Shown here in pieces: positions 26,320 to 33,023 of a stretch of DNA of 64,000 nt (position 1 is the first letter of the stretch; every line of letters starts with the position of its first letter). Source of the DNA: Pseudomonas putida (GTDB taxonomy: Bacteria; Pseudomonadota; Gammaproteobacteria; Pseudomonadales; Pseudomonadaceae); contig NZ_MKZO01000058.1 of NCBI RefSeq assembly GCF_001941965.1, positions 186,001-250,000 on the forward strand, in the 5' to 3' direction. Position numbers and translations under genes: made by a program. The notes below the pieces were generated by a model that worked only from the letters and a program-made list of their open reading frames with translations, was not told where the DNA came from and made no database searches.

Positions 26320-28305
26320 ATGAATACTCCTTCAAAGATCCGCATGAACCCCCCGGTGTTCTACTTCGCCGCCAGTTTCATCCTGCTCTTCGCCCTGATC
26401 GTCATCGCCAACCCCCAGGCGGCGGGCGAGTGGTTGATGGCCGCACAGAACTGGGCGGCGCACACCGTCGGCTGGTACTACATGCTGGCCATGACCCTGT
26501 ACCTGGTGTTCGTGGTGGTCACCGCGCTGTCCGGCTACGGCAAGATCAAGCTCGGCGCCGACCATGACGAGCCCGAATTCAGCTACCTGTCCTGGGCCGG
26601 CATGCTGTTCGCCGCCGGGATCAGCATCACCCTGTTCTTCTTCTGCGTCTCCGAACCCCTGACCCACCTGATGCAGCCGCCCCAGGGCGAGGCCGGCACG
26701 GTGGAGGCGGGGCGTCAGGCGATGCAGGTGCTGTTCCTGCACTGGGGCCTGCATGGCTGGGGCGTGTTCGCCTTCGTCGGCATGGCCCTGGCCTATTTCG
26801 CCTACCGCCACAACCTGCCGCTGGCCCTGCGTTCGGCGCTGTACCCGCTGATCGGCAAGCGCATCAACGGCCCGATCGGCTATGCGGTGGACGGCTTCGG
26901 CATCATCGCCACGGTGTTCGGCCTGGGTGCCGACATGGGTTTCGGTGTGCTCCACCTCAACTCCGGGCTGGATTACCTGTTCGGCGTCGCCCACACCCAA
27001 TGGGTGCAGGTCGCCCTGATTGCCCTGATGATGGGCGCGGCGGTGATGGTGGCAGTGGCCGGGGTGGAGAAGGGCGTGCGGGTGATGTCCGATATCAACC
27101 TGTTCCTCGCCTGCGCGCTGCTGCTCTTCGTGCTGTTCGCCGGCCCGACCCAGCACCTGTTCAACACCCTGATCCAGAACCTCGGCGACTACCTCGCCGT
27201 GCTGCCGCGCAAGAGCTTCGACGTCTACGCCTACAACCAGTCCAACGACTGGCTGGGCAACTGGACGGTGTTCTACTGGGCCTGGTGGATTGCCTGGGCG
27301 CCGTTCGTGGGGCTGTTCATCGCGCGGATTTCCCGTGGTCGGACCATCCGTGAATTCGTCTTCGGCGTGCTGCTGATCCCGCTCGGCTTCACCCTGGCGT
27401 GGATGTCGATCTTCGGCAACAGCGCCCTCAGCCAGGTGCTCGACCACGGCATGACCGCGCTGGCCGACTCGGCCATCGAGAACCCGTCGATGACCTTGTA
27501 CCTGCTGCTGGAAACCTACCCGTGGAGCAAGGTGGTGATCGCCGTCACCGTGTTCATCAGCTTCGTGTTCTTCGTCACCTCGGCCGACTCCGGCACCGTG
27601 GTGCTCTCGACGCTGTCGGCCAAGGGCGGCGGCACCGACGAAGACGGGCCGAACTGGCTGCGGGTGTTCTGGGGCGTGATGACGGCGCTGGTCACCAGCG
27701 GGTTGTTGTTCGCCGGCAGCATCGACTCGCTGAAGTCGGCGGTGGTGCTCACCTCGCTGCCGTTCTCGGTGATCTTGCTGGCGATGATGTGGGGGCTGCA
27801 CAAGGCGTTCTACCTGGAATCACAGCGGCAGATCGCGCAGATGCACTCGCTTGCGCCGTTTGCCAGCTCGCGGCGTGGCAAGGGCGGCTGGCGCCAGCGT
27901 CTGAGCCAGGCGGTGCACTTCCCGTCGCGGGACGAGGTGTATCGATTTATGGACGACGTGGTGCGTCCGGCGATTGCCGAGGTCACCGAGGTGTATGCGG
28001 AGAAGGGGCTGAGTGTCATCACCCAGGAGGACCCGAGTCATGACAATGTCAGTCTGAAGATCGGGCATGGCGAGGAGCAGCCGTTCCTCTATCAGGTGCA
28101 GATGCGTGGGTACTTCACCCCGTCGTTCGCCCTGGCTGGGTTGGGTACACAGGAGTTGAAGAACCGTCGCTACTACCGCGCCGAGGTGCATCTGGCCGAG
28201 GGTAGCCAGGATTACGATCTGATGGGTTATAGCAAGGAGCAGATCATCAACGACATCCTCGACCAGTACGAGCGGCATTTGCAGTATCTGCATCTGGTGC
28301 GCTAG
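26320..28305 (+). CDS. betT: BCCT-family choline/betaine transporter
   Basis: This 661-residue inner-membrane transporter of the betaine/choline/carnitine family has twelve hydrophobic segments. It carries the family tryptophan-rich signature as TVFYWAWWIAWAPFVGLFIA. Unlike short BCCT members it has a cytoplasmic C-terminal extension of about 150 residues, as in BetT, where it senses osmotic stress. ATG 26320 is chosen; an in-frame TTG at 26302 would add six residues. It is not accompanied by betIBA here, so the link to choline rests on family resemblance and the upstream palindrome. Confidence 0.88.
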   Translation: MNTPSKIRMNPPVFYFAASFILLFALIVIANPQAAGEWLMAAQNWAAHTVGWYYMLAMTLYLVFVVVTALSGYGKIKLGADHDEPEFSYLSWAGMLFAAGISITLFFFCVSEPLTHLMQPPQGEAGTVEAGRQAMQVLFLHWGLHGWGVFAFVGMALAYFAYRHNLPLALRSALYPLIGKRINGPIGYAVDGFGIIATVFGLGADMGFGVLHLNSGLDYLFGVAHTQWVQVALIALMMGAAVMVAVAGVEKGVRVMSDINLFLACALLLFVLFAGPTQHLFNTLIQNLGDYLAVLPRKSFDVYAYNQSNDWLGNWTVFYWAWWIAWAPFVGLFIARISRGRTIREFVFGVLLIPLGFTLAWMSIFGNSALSQVLDHGMTALADSAIENPSMTLYLLLETYPWSKVVIAVTVFISFVFFVTSADSGTVVLSTLSAKGGGTDEDGPNWLRVFWGVMTALVTSGLLFAGSIDSLKSAVVLTSLPFSVILLAMMWGLHKAFYLESQRQIAQMHSLAPFASSRRGKGGWRQRLSQAVHFPSRDEVYRFMDDVVRPAIAEVTEVYAEKGLSVITQEDPSHDNVSLKIGHGEEQPFLYQVQMRGYFTPSFALAGLGTQELKNRRYYRAEVHLAEGSQDYDLMGYSKEQIINDILDQYERHLQYLHLVR

Positions 28306-28308
28306 CGG

Positions 28309-28352
28309 GGCGGTCGCTGGGGGAGCTGGCTTGCCAGCGATGAGGCATGGGG
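28309..28352. repeat. Single REP element after betT
   Basis: A REP core (GGGGAGCTGGCTTGCCAGCG) begins a few bases after the transporter stop. It opens a 400-base gene-free stretch. Confidence 0.8.
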
Positions 28353-28398
28353 ATCTACACATCTTTCGCTCAGGCTCGGATGGCGGGTCAACGCAGGG

Positions 28399-28579
28399 CC
28401 TGTAGGAGCGTGGCTTGCCCGCGAAGGGCCGCAAAGCGGCCCCAAAACCTGCCACGCCGAGCATCTGGGACACTGAGGCCAAACAGGCGCTGAATCCCGA
28501 AACCATTCACTAGCCAGCTCGTGCTGGATGGTTTTGGGGCCGCTTTGCGGCCCTTCGCAGGCAAGCCAGCTCCTACAGG
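28399..28579. repeat. Long imperfect inverted repeat of a REP-like family
   Basis: The arms (28399-28449 and 28530-28579) contain TGTAGGAGCGTGGCTTGCC and its near-complement, followed by GAAGGGCCGCAAAGCGGCCC and its complement. They form a cruciform with about 50-base arms around an 80-base loop. The core differs from the main REP (TAGGAGC instead of GGGAGCT). This fills most of the gap between betT and the Hcp gene; I see no gene in it. Confidence 0.8.
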
Positions 28580-28714
28580 GAGCATGCGTTTTCCCGAAAT
28601 CGGAGTCCTCCCGCCACCTTTCTGAAAATCCGCACACTCTTTCGGAAACGTCTCACAGACGCTGCCGTCTCACCTCTCTAGGCTGCGAACTCCAACCTAC
28701 ACAGGAGTTCGACC

Positions 28715-29197
28715 ATGGCCAATCACAGCTATATGCGCATTACCGGCAAGAAGAGCGGGCTGATTTCTGCGGGCTGCTCCACCCCGGAATCCATCGGTAA
28801 CCTGTGCCAGGCCGGGCACACCGATCAGATACTCGTGCTGTCGATGACTCACGCGATGACCAGCATCAGCAACGTTTCCAGAGCGGTTCACAATCCCTTT
28901 GTTATCCACAAGCTACTGGACAAGGCCAGTCCGCTGTTGGCAAAGGCTTTGACCGACCGGGAAGAAATCGAGTGTGAAATCGATCTCTATCGAAGGGCTG
29001 GGTCGTTCGATCAGAAGTACTACACCATTTTGTTGAAAGGCGCGCGGGTCGTAAGTGTCACCCTCGATATCCCTGACGTACTGATGTTCAACGATGCCCA
29101 GGCGACCGAGCAACTCGTGTTGCGCTACAGCAGCATCACCTGGATCCACCATATCGCGGCCACCACTAGCTTCGCTTTCTCGGGGCTGGAGGAATGA
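28715..29197 (+). CDS. hcp: Hcp-family type VI secretion tube protein / effector carrier
   Basis: This 160-residue protein resembles the short Hcp family. Hcp hexamers stack into the T6SS inner tube, and cargo effectors bind in the ring lumen. Family features are the start MANHSYMRITGKKSGLISAG, an AGHTDQILVLSMTHAM segment and the C-terminal VLRYSSITWIHHIAATTSF. An ACAGGAG ribosome-binding site lies before the ATG. No other T6SS structural gene is nearby, so this is an orphan Hcp. Its stop overlaps the next gene start by four bases (ATGA), the typical arrangement for an Hcp and its dedicated cargo. GC content is still near the chromosomal level here and drops after it. Confidence 0.88.
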   Translation: MANHSYMRITGKKSGLISAGCSTPESIGNLCQAGHTDQILVLSMTHAMTSISNVSRAVHNPFVIHKLLDKASPLLAKALTDREEIECEIDLYRRAGSFDQKYYTILLKGARVVSVTLDIPDVLMFNDAQATEQLVLRYSSITWIHHIAATTSFAFSGLEE

Positions 29198-29880
29198 GCA
29201 CCCAACTGTCGTCTTACCAGCGTGAAAGAAAGCTGCAGGAACTTCATCAGAGTGCGGCGAACCTGACCCGGTATGCCTGCATGGTGAGTTCTCAGCATAT
29301 TCAGGATGGGGTGTTGCGGGGGCAGTTTAATCGGGATATGGCTTATTACGTGCGGCAGGTTTTGTCGGATGTAAGGAATGGGAGGTTAAGGGTCGATGAC
29401 GGTCTGCTCAGAATCCAGACCGAGCACAAGCACATGCAGAAAAGCTCGCAGGATATTGGCAAGCAATTAGCAGGTTTCGTCTCAGGAGGTGTTGTCGCTT
29501 TGACCGGCGTAGGAATTTGTTATGGAAGTGCCGGTTTGGCATGCGGTTTTGCTGGTGTACCGATGATTGCCCATGGCACCAATAACATCTATGAGAATGG
29601 TGCCAACTTATGGGAAGGCGGGTCGGATGTGGTTGGACCAGTTCGGGCTCTCTATCAGAAAGTCTCAGTTGCCGTCGGGGGAACTGAAAGCCAAGGAAGT
29701 ATGGCGTATTGGCTGGCTGATTTAGGGTTGGCTGGTTATGGGCTTTTACGTCCTGTCGTGAAACCTGGCGCCTGGAAGCTTTTTTCCAGAATACCAGCTG
29801 ATCATGTTCCGGCATACAAACTAATGGGGAAAGGAGCGCGTATATTTGAAGGGTATATAGCTTGGATTACGTATTCTTAG
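29194..29880 (+). CDS. Candidate T6SS effector, DUF4225-like
   Basis: This 228-residue protein is coupled to Hcp and resembles, by recall, DUF4225-containing proteins found downstream of Hcp in Pseudomonas. Residues 1-90 are hydrophilic and helical. Residues 92-128 form a glycine- and alanine-rich hydrophobic hairpin (FVSGGVVALTGVGICYGSAG, then LACGFAGVPMIAHG), suggesting membrane insertion. A further hydrophobic stretch lies at 171-190. No catalytic motif is seen, so pore formation is the best guess. The frame ends in TAG (29878-29880). Reading past it gives IAEEAEK and a TGA that overlaps the next gene start, like the stub at 30675-30764, so the TAG may be a recent nonsense change. Base composition becomes AT-rich from about 29330, suggesting a chimeric origin. 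Confidence 0.7.
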   Translation: MSTQLSSYQRERKLQELHQSAANLTRYACMVSSQHIQDGVLRGQFNRDMAYYVRQVLSDVRNGRLRVDDGLLRIQTEHKHMQKSSQDIGKQLAGFVSGGVVALTGVGICYGSAGLACGFAGVPMIAHGTNNIYENGANLWEGGSDVVGPVRALYQKVSVAVGGTESQGSMAYWLADLGLAGYGLLRPVVKPGAWKLFSRIPADHVPAYKLMGKGARIFEGYIAWITYS

Positions 29881-29900
29881 ATTGCGGAAGAGGCAGAGAA

Positions 29901-30215
29901 GTGATTACAGGGCTGTTCATCTTTGCTTCGTCCCTGGTTCTATGTTGCGCTTATTGGGCGCGACAAAGATTTTCCGGGCGAAACTATAGAGGGCGGTATT
30001 TTGTGCTGTGCGTGGCGTGCAACTTCCCTTTTGGGGTTTTCCATCTGGAAATCATAGCCAATCGCTGCATTATGTTTCTAGGCTGTTTCCCCGGCTTGCA
30101 TTTTGAGTATCCTGTTTTGAGTTGGTTTGCATTTGTCTGTGTTTTTCTTCATTGCTTCGCTTTTCCTGTAGAAAATGAGCCTAAGCGTTTATTTCGAAAA
30201 AAACGAAATTTCTGA
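29901..30215 (+). CDS. Small multi-pass membrane protein, putative immunity protein 1
   Basis: This 104-residue protein has three hydrophobic segments (about residues 3-20, 33-52 and 70-90) and the conserved words RFSGRNY, MFLGCFPG and FLHCFAFP, shared with the gene at 30761. The start is GTG 29901, preceded by GGAAGAGG inside the end of the effector region; the GTG overlaps a TGA that would end a read-through effector frame. Being next to a membrane-active effector candidate, it most likely protects the producer in the inner membrane. Function is inferred from position only. Confidence 0.72.
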   Translation: MITGLFIFASSLVLCCAYWARQRFSGRNYRGRYFVLCVACNFPFGVFHLEIIANRCIMFLGCFPGLHFEYPVLSWFAFVCVFLHCFAFPVENEPKRLFRKKRNF

Positions 30216-30244
30216 TAAGGATGACTTTGCCAGGAATCATTAAA

Positions 30245-30385
30245 ATGGGCGTTGTAGATTTAGGGATGGTGGTGCTATTCAGCTTGTGTTGTGTTTTAAG
30301 ATGGCGAACTTTAAACGTTGAGTGTGATTCGTGGGTCGATGTTGCAGCAGATGTAAATACGCTCGAGCAAACCTATCAAGAGTGA
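30245..30385 (+). pseudogene. Truncated paralogue of the putative immunity family
   Basis: The 46-codon frame begins MGVVDLGMVVLFSLCC and contains LNVECDSW. It aligns along its first 28 or so residues with the next gene (MVFVDLCVLVLISLSC, LKIKYESW) and then diverges into VDVAADVNTLEQTYQE and a stop. Only the first membrane segment is left, so it should not be functional. The diverging tail is hydrophilic and helix-prone and may be a captured end of a former effector frame. An in-frame ATG at 30221 would add eight residues. Confidence 0.65.
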
Positions 30386-30390
30386 AAGAA

Positions 30391-30675
30391 ATGGTTTTTG
30401 TGGATCTTTGTGTGTTGGTTTTGATCAGTCTAAGCTGTGCATTGTTTTTTAAGTTGCGCAGCTTAAAAATAAAATACGAATCGTGGCAATATTGCTTCTT
30501 TGGGGTTTTCAATTTTGTGTTTGTATGTGTTTACATGAGATTCGTTGGTCAAGGGTGTATGGTGTTTACCAAGTGTCTTGGTAAAGAGTATGAAAACTAT
30601 CCTTTGATGGCAGCGGTGGCGTTTGTTGCTGCAATACTACATGCGTGCTCGTTTCCGGTGGAAAGAGAGCCTTGA
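30391..30675 (+). CDS. Small multi-pass membrane protein, putative immunity protein 2
   Basis: This 94-residue protein has three hydrophobic segments and the shared pattern GCMVFTKC (compare CIMFLGC and CMLFFKC in its relatives) and ILHACSFPVEREP at the C-terminus. It lies six bases after the truncated paralogue. ATG 30391 is chosen because it aligns with the start of that paralogue; the upstream extension has no similarity. Its stop overlaps the ATG of the following stub by one base. Confidence 0.7.
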   Translation: MVFVDLCVLVLISLSCALFFKLRSLKIKYESWQYCFFGVFNFVFVCVYMRFVGQGCMVFTKCLGKEYENYPLMAAVAFVAAILHACSFPVEREP

Positions 30676-30764
30676 TGCAAGTTGTTGAAAACTTATTTCA
30701 TGGTGCAATGGGCGGCTGGACAGCCTACCAGGCCTACGAAGTGGCTCAGGAAGCTAAGAAGTGA
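30675..30764 (+). pseudogene. Orphan effector C-terminal stub 1
   Basis: This is a 29-codon frame (MQVVENLFHGAMGGWTAYQA, then YEVAQEAKK). Its end resembles the read-through end of the DUF4225-like effector: AYEVAQEAKK against TYS-stop-IAEEAEK. In both cases the AAG TGA overlaps the GTG of a following membrane-protein gene. It is best explained as the last exon-like remnant of a second effector that was lost by recombination while its immunity gene stayed. Its present role may simply be to carry the ribosome-binding site (AGGAA) of the next gene. A genuine micropeptide cannot be excluded. Confidence 0.55.
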
Positions 30765-31078
30765 TCGCTCACGTGCTTGTATTTTTCGCGGCCTTAGGTG
30801 TGGTTCTCGCATACATTCTTAAATATAGGTTTTCAGGAAGAAATTACAACAAGTTAATTGCGGGCTCTCTTGTTCTCTTCAATGGATTCTGTGTTTTATT
30901 TTATATAGATCTTGCCCGGCGTGACTGCATGCTATTTTTTAAATGCTTTCCTGGGCTCATCAAAAATAATTTGATAGTGGAAATAGTAGCGACCGCAGCC
31001 ATTTTTCTTCACTGCTTTGCCATTCCCACGCAATGGGAGCCTTGCCGGTTATTTAGGATAAGAAGGAAGATTCGGTAG
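30761..31078 (+). CDS. Small multi-pass membrane protein, putative immunity protein 3
   Basis: This 105-residue protein has three hydrophobic segments and is the closest relative of the gene at 29901: both contain RFSGRNY, a C(I/M)(M/L)F..CFPG motif and FLHCFA.P...EP.RLF near a basic C-terminus. The GTG start overlaps the stop of stub 1 (GTGA). The strong conservation between the two suggests immunity proteins for two related effectors, one present and one lost. Confidence 0.72.
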   Translation: MIAHVLVFFAALGVVLAYILKYRFSGRNYNKLIAGSLVLFNGFCVLFYIDLARRDCMLFFKCFPGLIKNNLIVEIVATAAIFLHCFAIPTQWEPCRLFRIRRKIR

Positions 31079-31110
31079 CTTACGTGAGAGCTTTGTCATA
31101 GGTCATCCCC

Positions 31111-31185
31111 ATGATGGGATGCGGAGATTTGATTTTTATAAGAAACGGCGGGTTCGGGTTGAAACTTTATAGGGGCGTTGAGTGA
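31111..31185 (+). pseudogene. Possible orphan effector C-terminal stub 2
   Basis: This 24-codon frame (MMGCGDLIFIRNGGFGLKLY, then RGVE) ends in GAG TGA overlapping the GTG of the next membrane-protein gene. This is the same geometry as at 29901 and 30761. It contains a GGF/GLKLY stretch that can be laid against GGWTAYQAY of stub 1. Similarity is weak, so the main support is positional. It also carries a GGGG ribosome-binding site for the next gene. Confidence 0.4.
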
Positions 31186-31463
31186 TTTATCTGGATTTGG
31201 CAGTTCTGAGCTTTTTAAGCCTGGCAAGTCTCAGGATGCTGCGGGATTACTATTTTAGCGGGCGGGTAAGCAATGGTAGGCATTTTGGTTTTTGCATTTT
31301 AAATTTGGTGGCGTTTGCTATGTATTCAAGTGCTTATGAGATTTCCTGTGGAAAGGGTTCGCCCTGCCCTGGAGAGGTCACCGCAGGAGAAACAATGATG
31401 GCACTATTTCCAACATTTCTTCACCTTGTCGCAGGTGTTGATGCATTGAAGGCCACACGATGA
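31182..31463 (+). CDS. Small multi-pass membrane protein, putative immunity protein 4
   Basis: This 93-residue protein has three hydrophobic segments and a shared YYFSGR word near residue 25 (compare RFSGRNY). The middle shows a CGKGSPCPG loop in place of the CFPG loop, and ALFPTFLHLVAG corresponds to the FLHCFA region. The start is GTG 31182. It overlaps the next gene by four bases (ATGA), so both are probably made together. Confidence 0.68.
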   Translation: MIYLDLAVLSFLSLASLRMLRDYYFSGRVSNGRHFGFCILNLVAFAMYSSAYEISCGKGSPCPGEVTAGETMMALFPTFLHLVAGVDALKATR

Positions 31464-31762
31464 CGTCCCTTCCATTTTTGCTGCTTGTTCTTTTCAGCCT
31501 GATACTGGCTCACTGGCTAAAAAGATTCTATGAGCATTTTCGCTACGCTACATGGAAGTACGTTTTAGCCATTTTTGTGAATATGGCATTCCTCTGCATA
31601 TATACGAGCGCGGCTGAAACAGGTTGCCTGGTACTCTGGGGGTGTATGGACAGGTGGCGCGACGGGTACCAGATTGTGCAATGGGTGGCTGTTGTCGCAG
31701 CAGCAATTCACGGAGTTGCGCTGGGATTTGCGACCTTGTCCAAACGCAAGAACGATTGGTAG
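31460..31762 (+). CDS. Small multi-pass membrane protein, putative immunity protein 5
   Basis: This 100-residue protein with three hydrophobic segments is a more distant member of the same family, with GCLVLWGCMDRW matching the CIMFLGC region and AAIHGVALGF the last segment. It begins with ATG inside the stop of the previous gene and closes the array. Its stop is six bases from the convergent LacI-type gene, and GC content returns to the genomic level right after it. Confidence 0.66.
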   Translation: MTSLPFLLLVLFSLILAHWLKRFYEHFRYATWKYVLAIFVNMAFLCIYTSAAETGCLVLWGCMDRWRDGYQIVQWVAVVAAAIHGVALGFATLSKRKNDW

Positions 31763-31768
31763 TGCTAC

Positions 31769-32809
31769 TCAAGCACTCTCCCGCCCAATCACCTCGCACC
31801 CCAACAAATTCAACTGCACCGCCTCCCCCTCGATCACCCCCAACTGCTGCAACACCCGCTCAGCCGCCATCACCCCCATCTGCAACGCCGGCGGCTTCAC
31901 CGTGGTCAGCCCCGGCATCAGCATCGCCGCGAATGGATAATCCCCAAACCCCATCACCGCACAATCCTCAGGAATCCTGAACCCCGCCCGCTGCCCCGCC
32001 AGCAGCGCCCCCGCCGCCAGATTGTCATTGGCAAAGATGATCGCCTCCGGCCGCTGCGCCGATTCCATCAACGCCAGCATCGCCTGCTTCCCCGCCTCGA
32101 ACGGCGCCAGGTCCGTCTCCGGGGCAAACACCTGCGGTTCGCCCCCCAGCGCCGTCAGCGCCTCGACATACCCATCCCGCCGCTCCAGCGCACTGAAATC
32201 CCCCGCCGCACTGTTCTGCACGAAGGCGATCCGCCGGTAACCCTTGTCATGCAGATACCGTGTCGCCGTCACCCCCACCTCATGATGGGAAAACCCGATC
32301 TGCACCGGCGCCCGCTCGGGCCGGTAGTCCCAGGTTTCCACCAGCGGGATATCCGCCTCGGCGAGCATCTTTTCCGTGGCCGCGCTGTGGAAGTGACTGG
32401 TCAGCACCAGCGCCGCCGGCGACCAGCCGAGAAAGGCGCGCACCGCGTTCTCTTCCTGCTCGGCAGAGAAGTAGCTGGAGGCCAGCAGCAATTGATAGCC
32501 ATGGCGACTGAGAGTGTCACTGAACCCCTGGATGGTGTCGGCAAAGATCGGCCCGGAGATATTGGGAATGACCATGCCGACGATCCGCCCCCGCGCCGAC
32601 GCCAGCCCGCCCGCCACCAGGTTCGGCACATAGCCCAGTTCGGCAACCGCTTCGGCGATGCGCTCGCGCCGCTCCGGCGAGACCTGCTCCGGCTGGTTGA
32701 AGTAGCGCGACACGGTGATCGCCGACACCCCGGCAGCCCGCGCCACCGCCTGCAGGGTGACGCGACCGGCGCCACGGCGCTTGCGGGGCGGGCTTTTTTC
32801 ATCGCTCAC
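31769..32809 (-). CDS. LacI/GalR-family regulator, GntR-like
   Basis: This 346-residue regulator has the LacI helix-turn-helix (VTLQAVARAAGVSAITVSRY), a hinge (PNLVAGGLASARGRIVG) and a periplasmic-binding-like sensor domain (about residues 70-340). By recall it resembles gluconate-type GntR repressors of Pseudomonas (NISGPIFADTIQGF). No gluconate genes are near. It is divergent from a TonB-receptor operon, and a perfect 14-bp palindrome of LacI type lies between them, so control of that operon is likely. The inducer is unknown. Confidence 0.88.
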   Translation of the reverse strand: MSDEKSPPRKRRGAGRVTLQAVARAAGVSAITVSRYFNQPEQVSPERRERIAEAVAELGYVPNLVAGGLASARGRIVGMVIPNISGPIFADTIQGFSDTLSRHGYQLLLASSYFSAEQEENAVRAFLGWSPAALVLTSHFHSAATEKMLAEADIPLVETWDYRPERAPVQIGFSHHEVGVTATRYLHDKGYRRIAFVQNSAAGDFSALERRDGYVEALTALGGEPQVFAPETDLAPFEAGKQAMLALMESAQRPEAIIFANDNLAAGALLAGQRAGFRIPEDCAVMGFGDYPFAAMLMPGLTTVKPPALQMGVMAAERVLQQLGVIEGEAVQLNLLGCEVIGRESA

Positions 32810-32844
32810 GGGGGCATGTCCTTAAAAACCAAAACGCATATAAA

Positions 32845-32870
32845 AGTAATTTTTCAGTATTGGACGATCT
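32845..32870. promoter_or_regulatory. AT-rich element resembling the dioxygenase promoter
   Basis: AAAAGTAATTTTTCAGTATT, in the divergent LacI/TonB region, shares TAATTTTTC with the AT-rich region ahead of the dioxygenase/ABC operon near 6750. It may mark a common sulfur-starvation promoter type. This rests on a short match and is tentative. Confidence 0.35.
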
Positions 32871-32895
32871 ATTCGACGCCCGATGATACTGGCGA

Positions 32896-32909
32896 TGTTA
32901 GCGCTAACA
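32896..32909. promoter_or_regulatory. Perfect LacI-type operator palindrome
   Basis: TGTTAGCGCTAACA is a perfect 14-bp palindrome with the central CG typical of LacI/GalR-family operators. It lies 87 bases upstream of the LacI-type gene and 115 bases upstream of the TonB-receptor gene, which are divergent. It most likely is the binding site of that regulator. Confidence 0.75.
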
Positions 32910-33023
32910 AAATGGTTTGTCTGCTACTCGCACGAGCGAATGCCCAAGGACCCCGCGCTGACGTTTCATCAGGCGCCGCGGTCAGCGATCGCGGTGGATA
33001 GGGCATTCTTCGAGTAGCAAACC

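Noticed and set aside
29862..29900. ATG start at 29862 for the first membrane protein
   Set aside because: It would overlap the effector end in another frame and add 13 residues ahead of the first membrane segment; the GTG at 29901 has the GGAAGAGG site and matches the junctions of its relatives.
28715..31762. Prophage or integrative element
   Set aside because: No integrase, transposase, attachment-site repeat or phage structural gene was seen; the AT-rich part is explained by effector-immunity exchange.
31769..32809. Assignment of the LacI regulator as the gluconate repressor GntR
   Set aside because: The sequence resembles GntR, but no gluconate kinase or permease is nearby and the divergent operon is of sulfur type, so only family level is reported.
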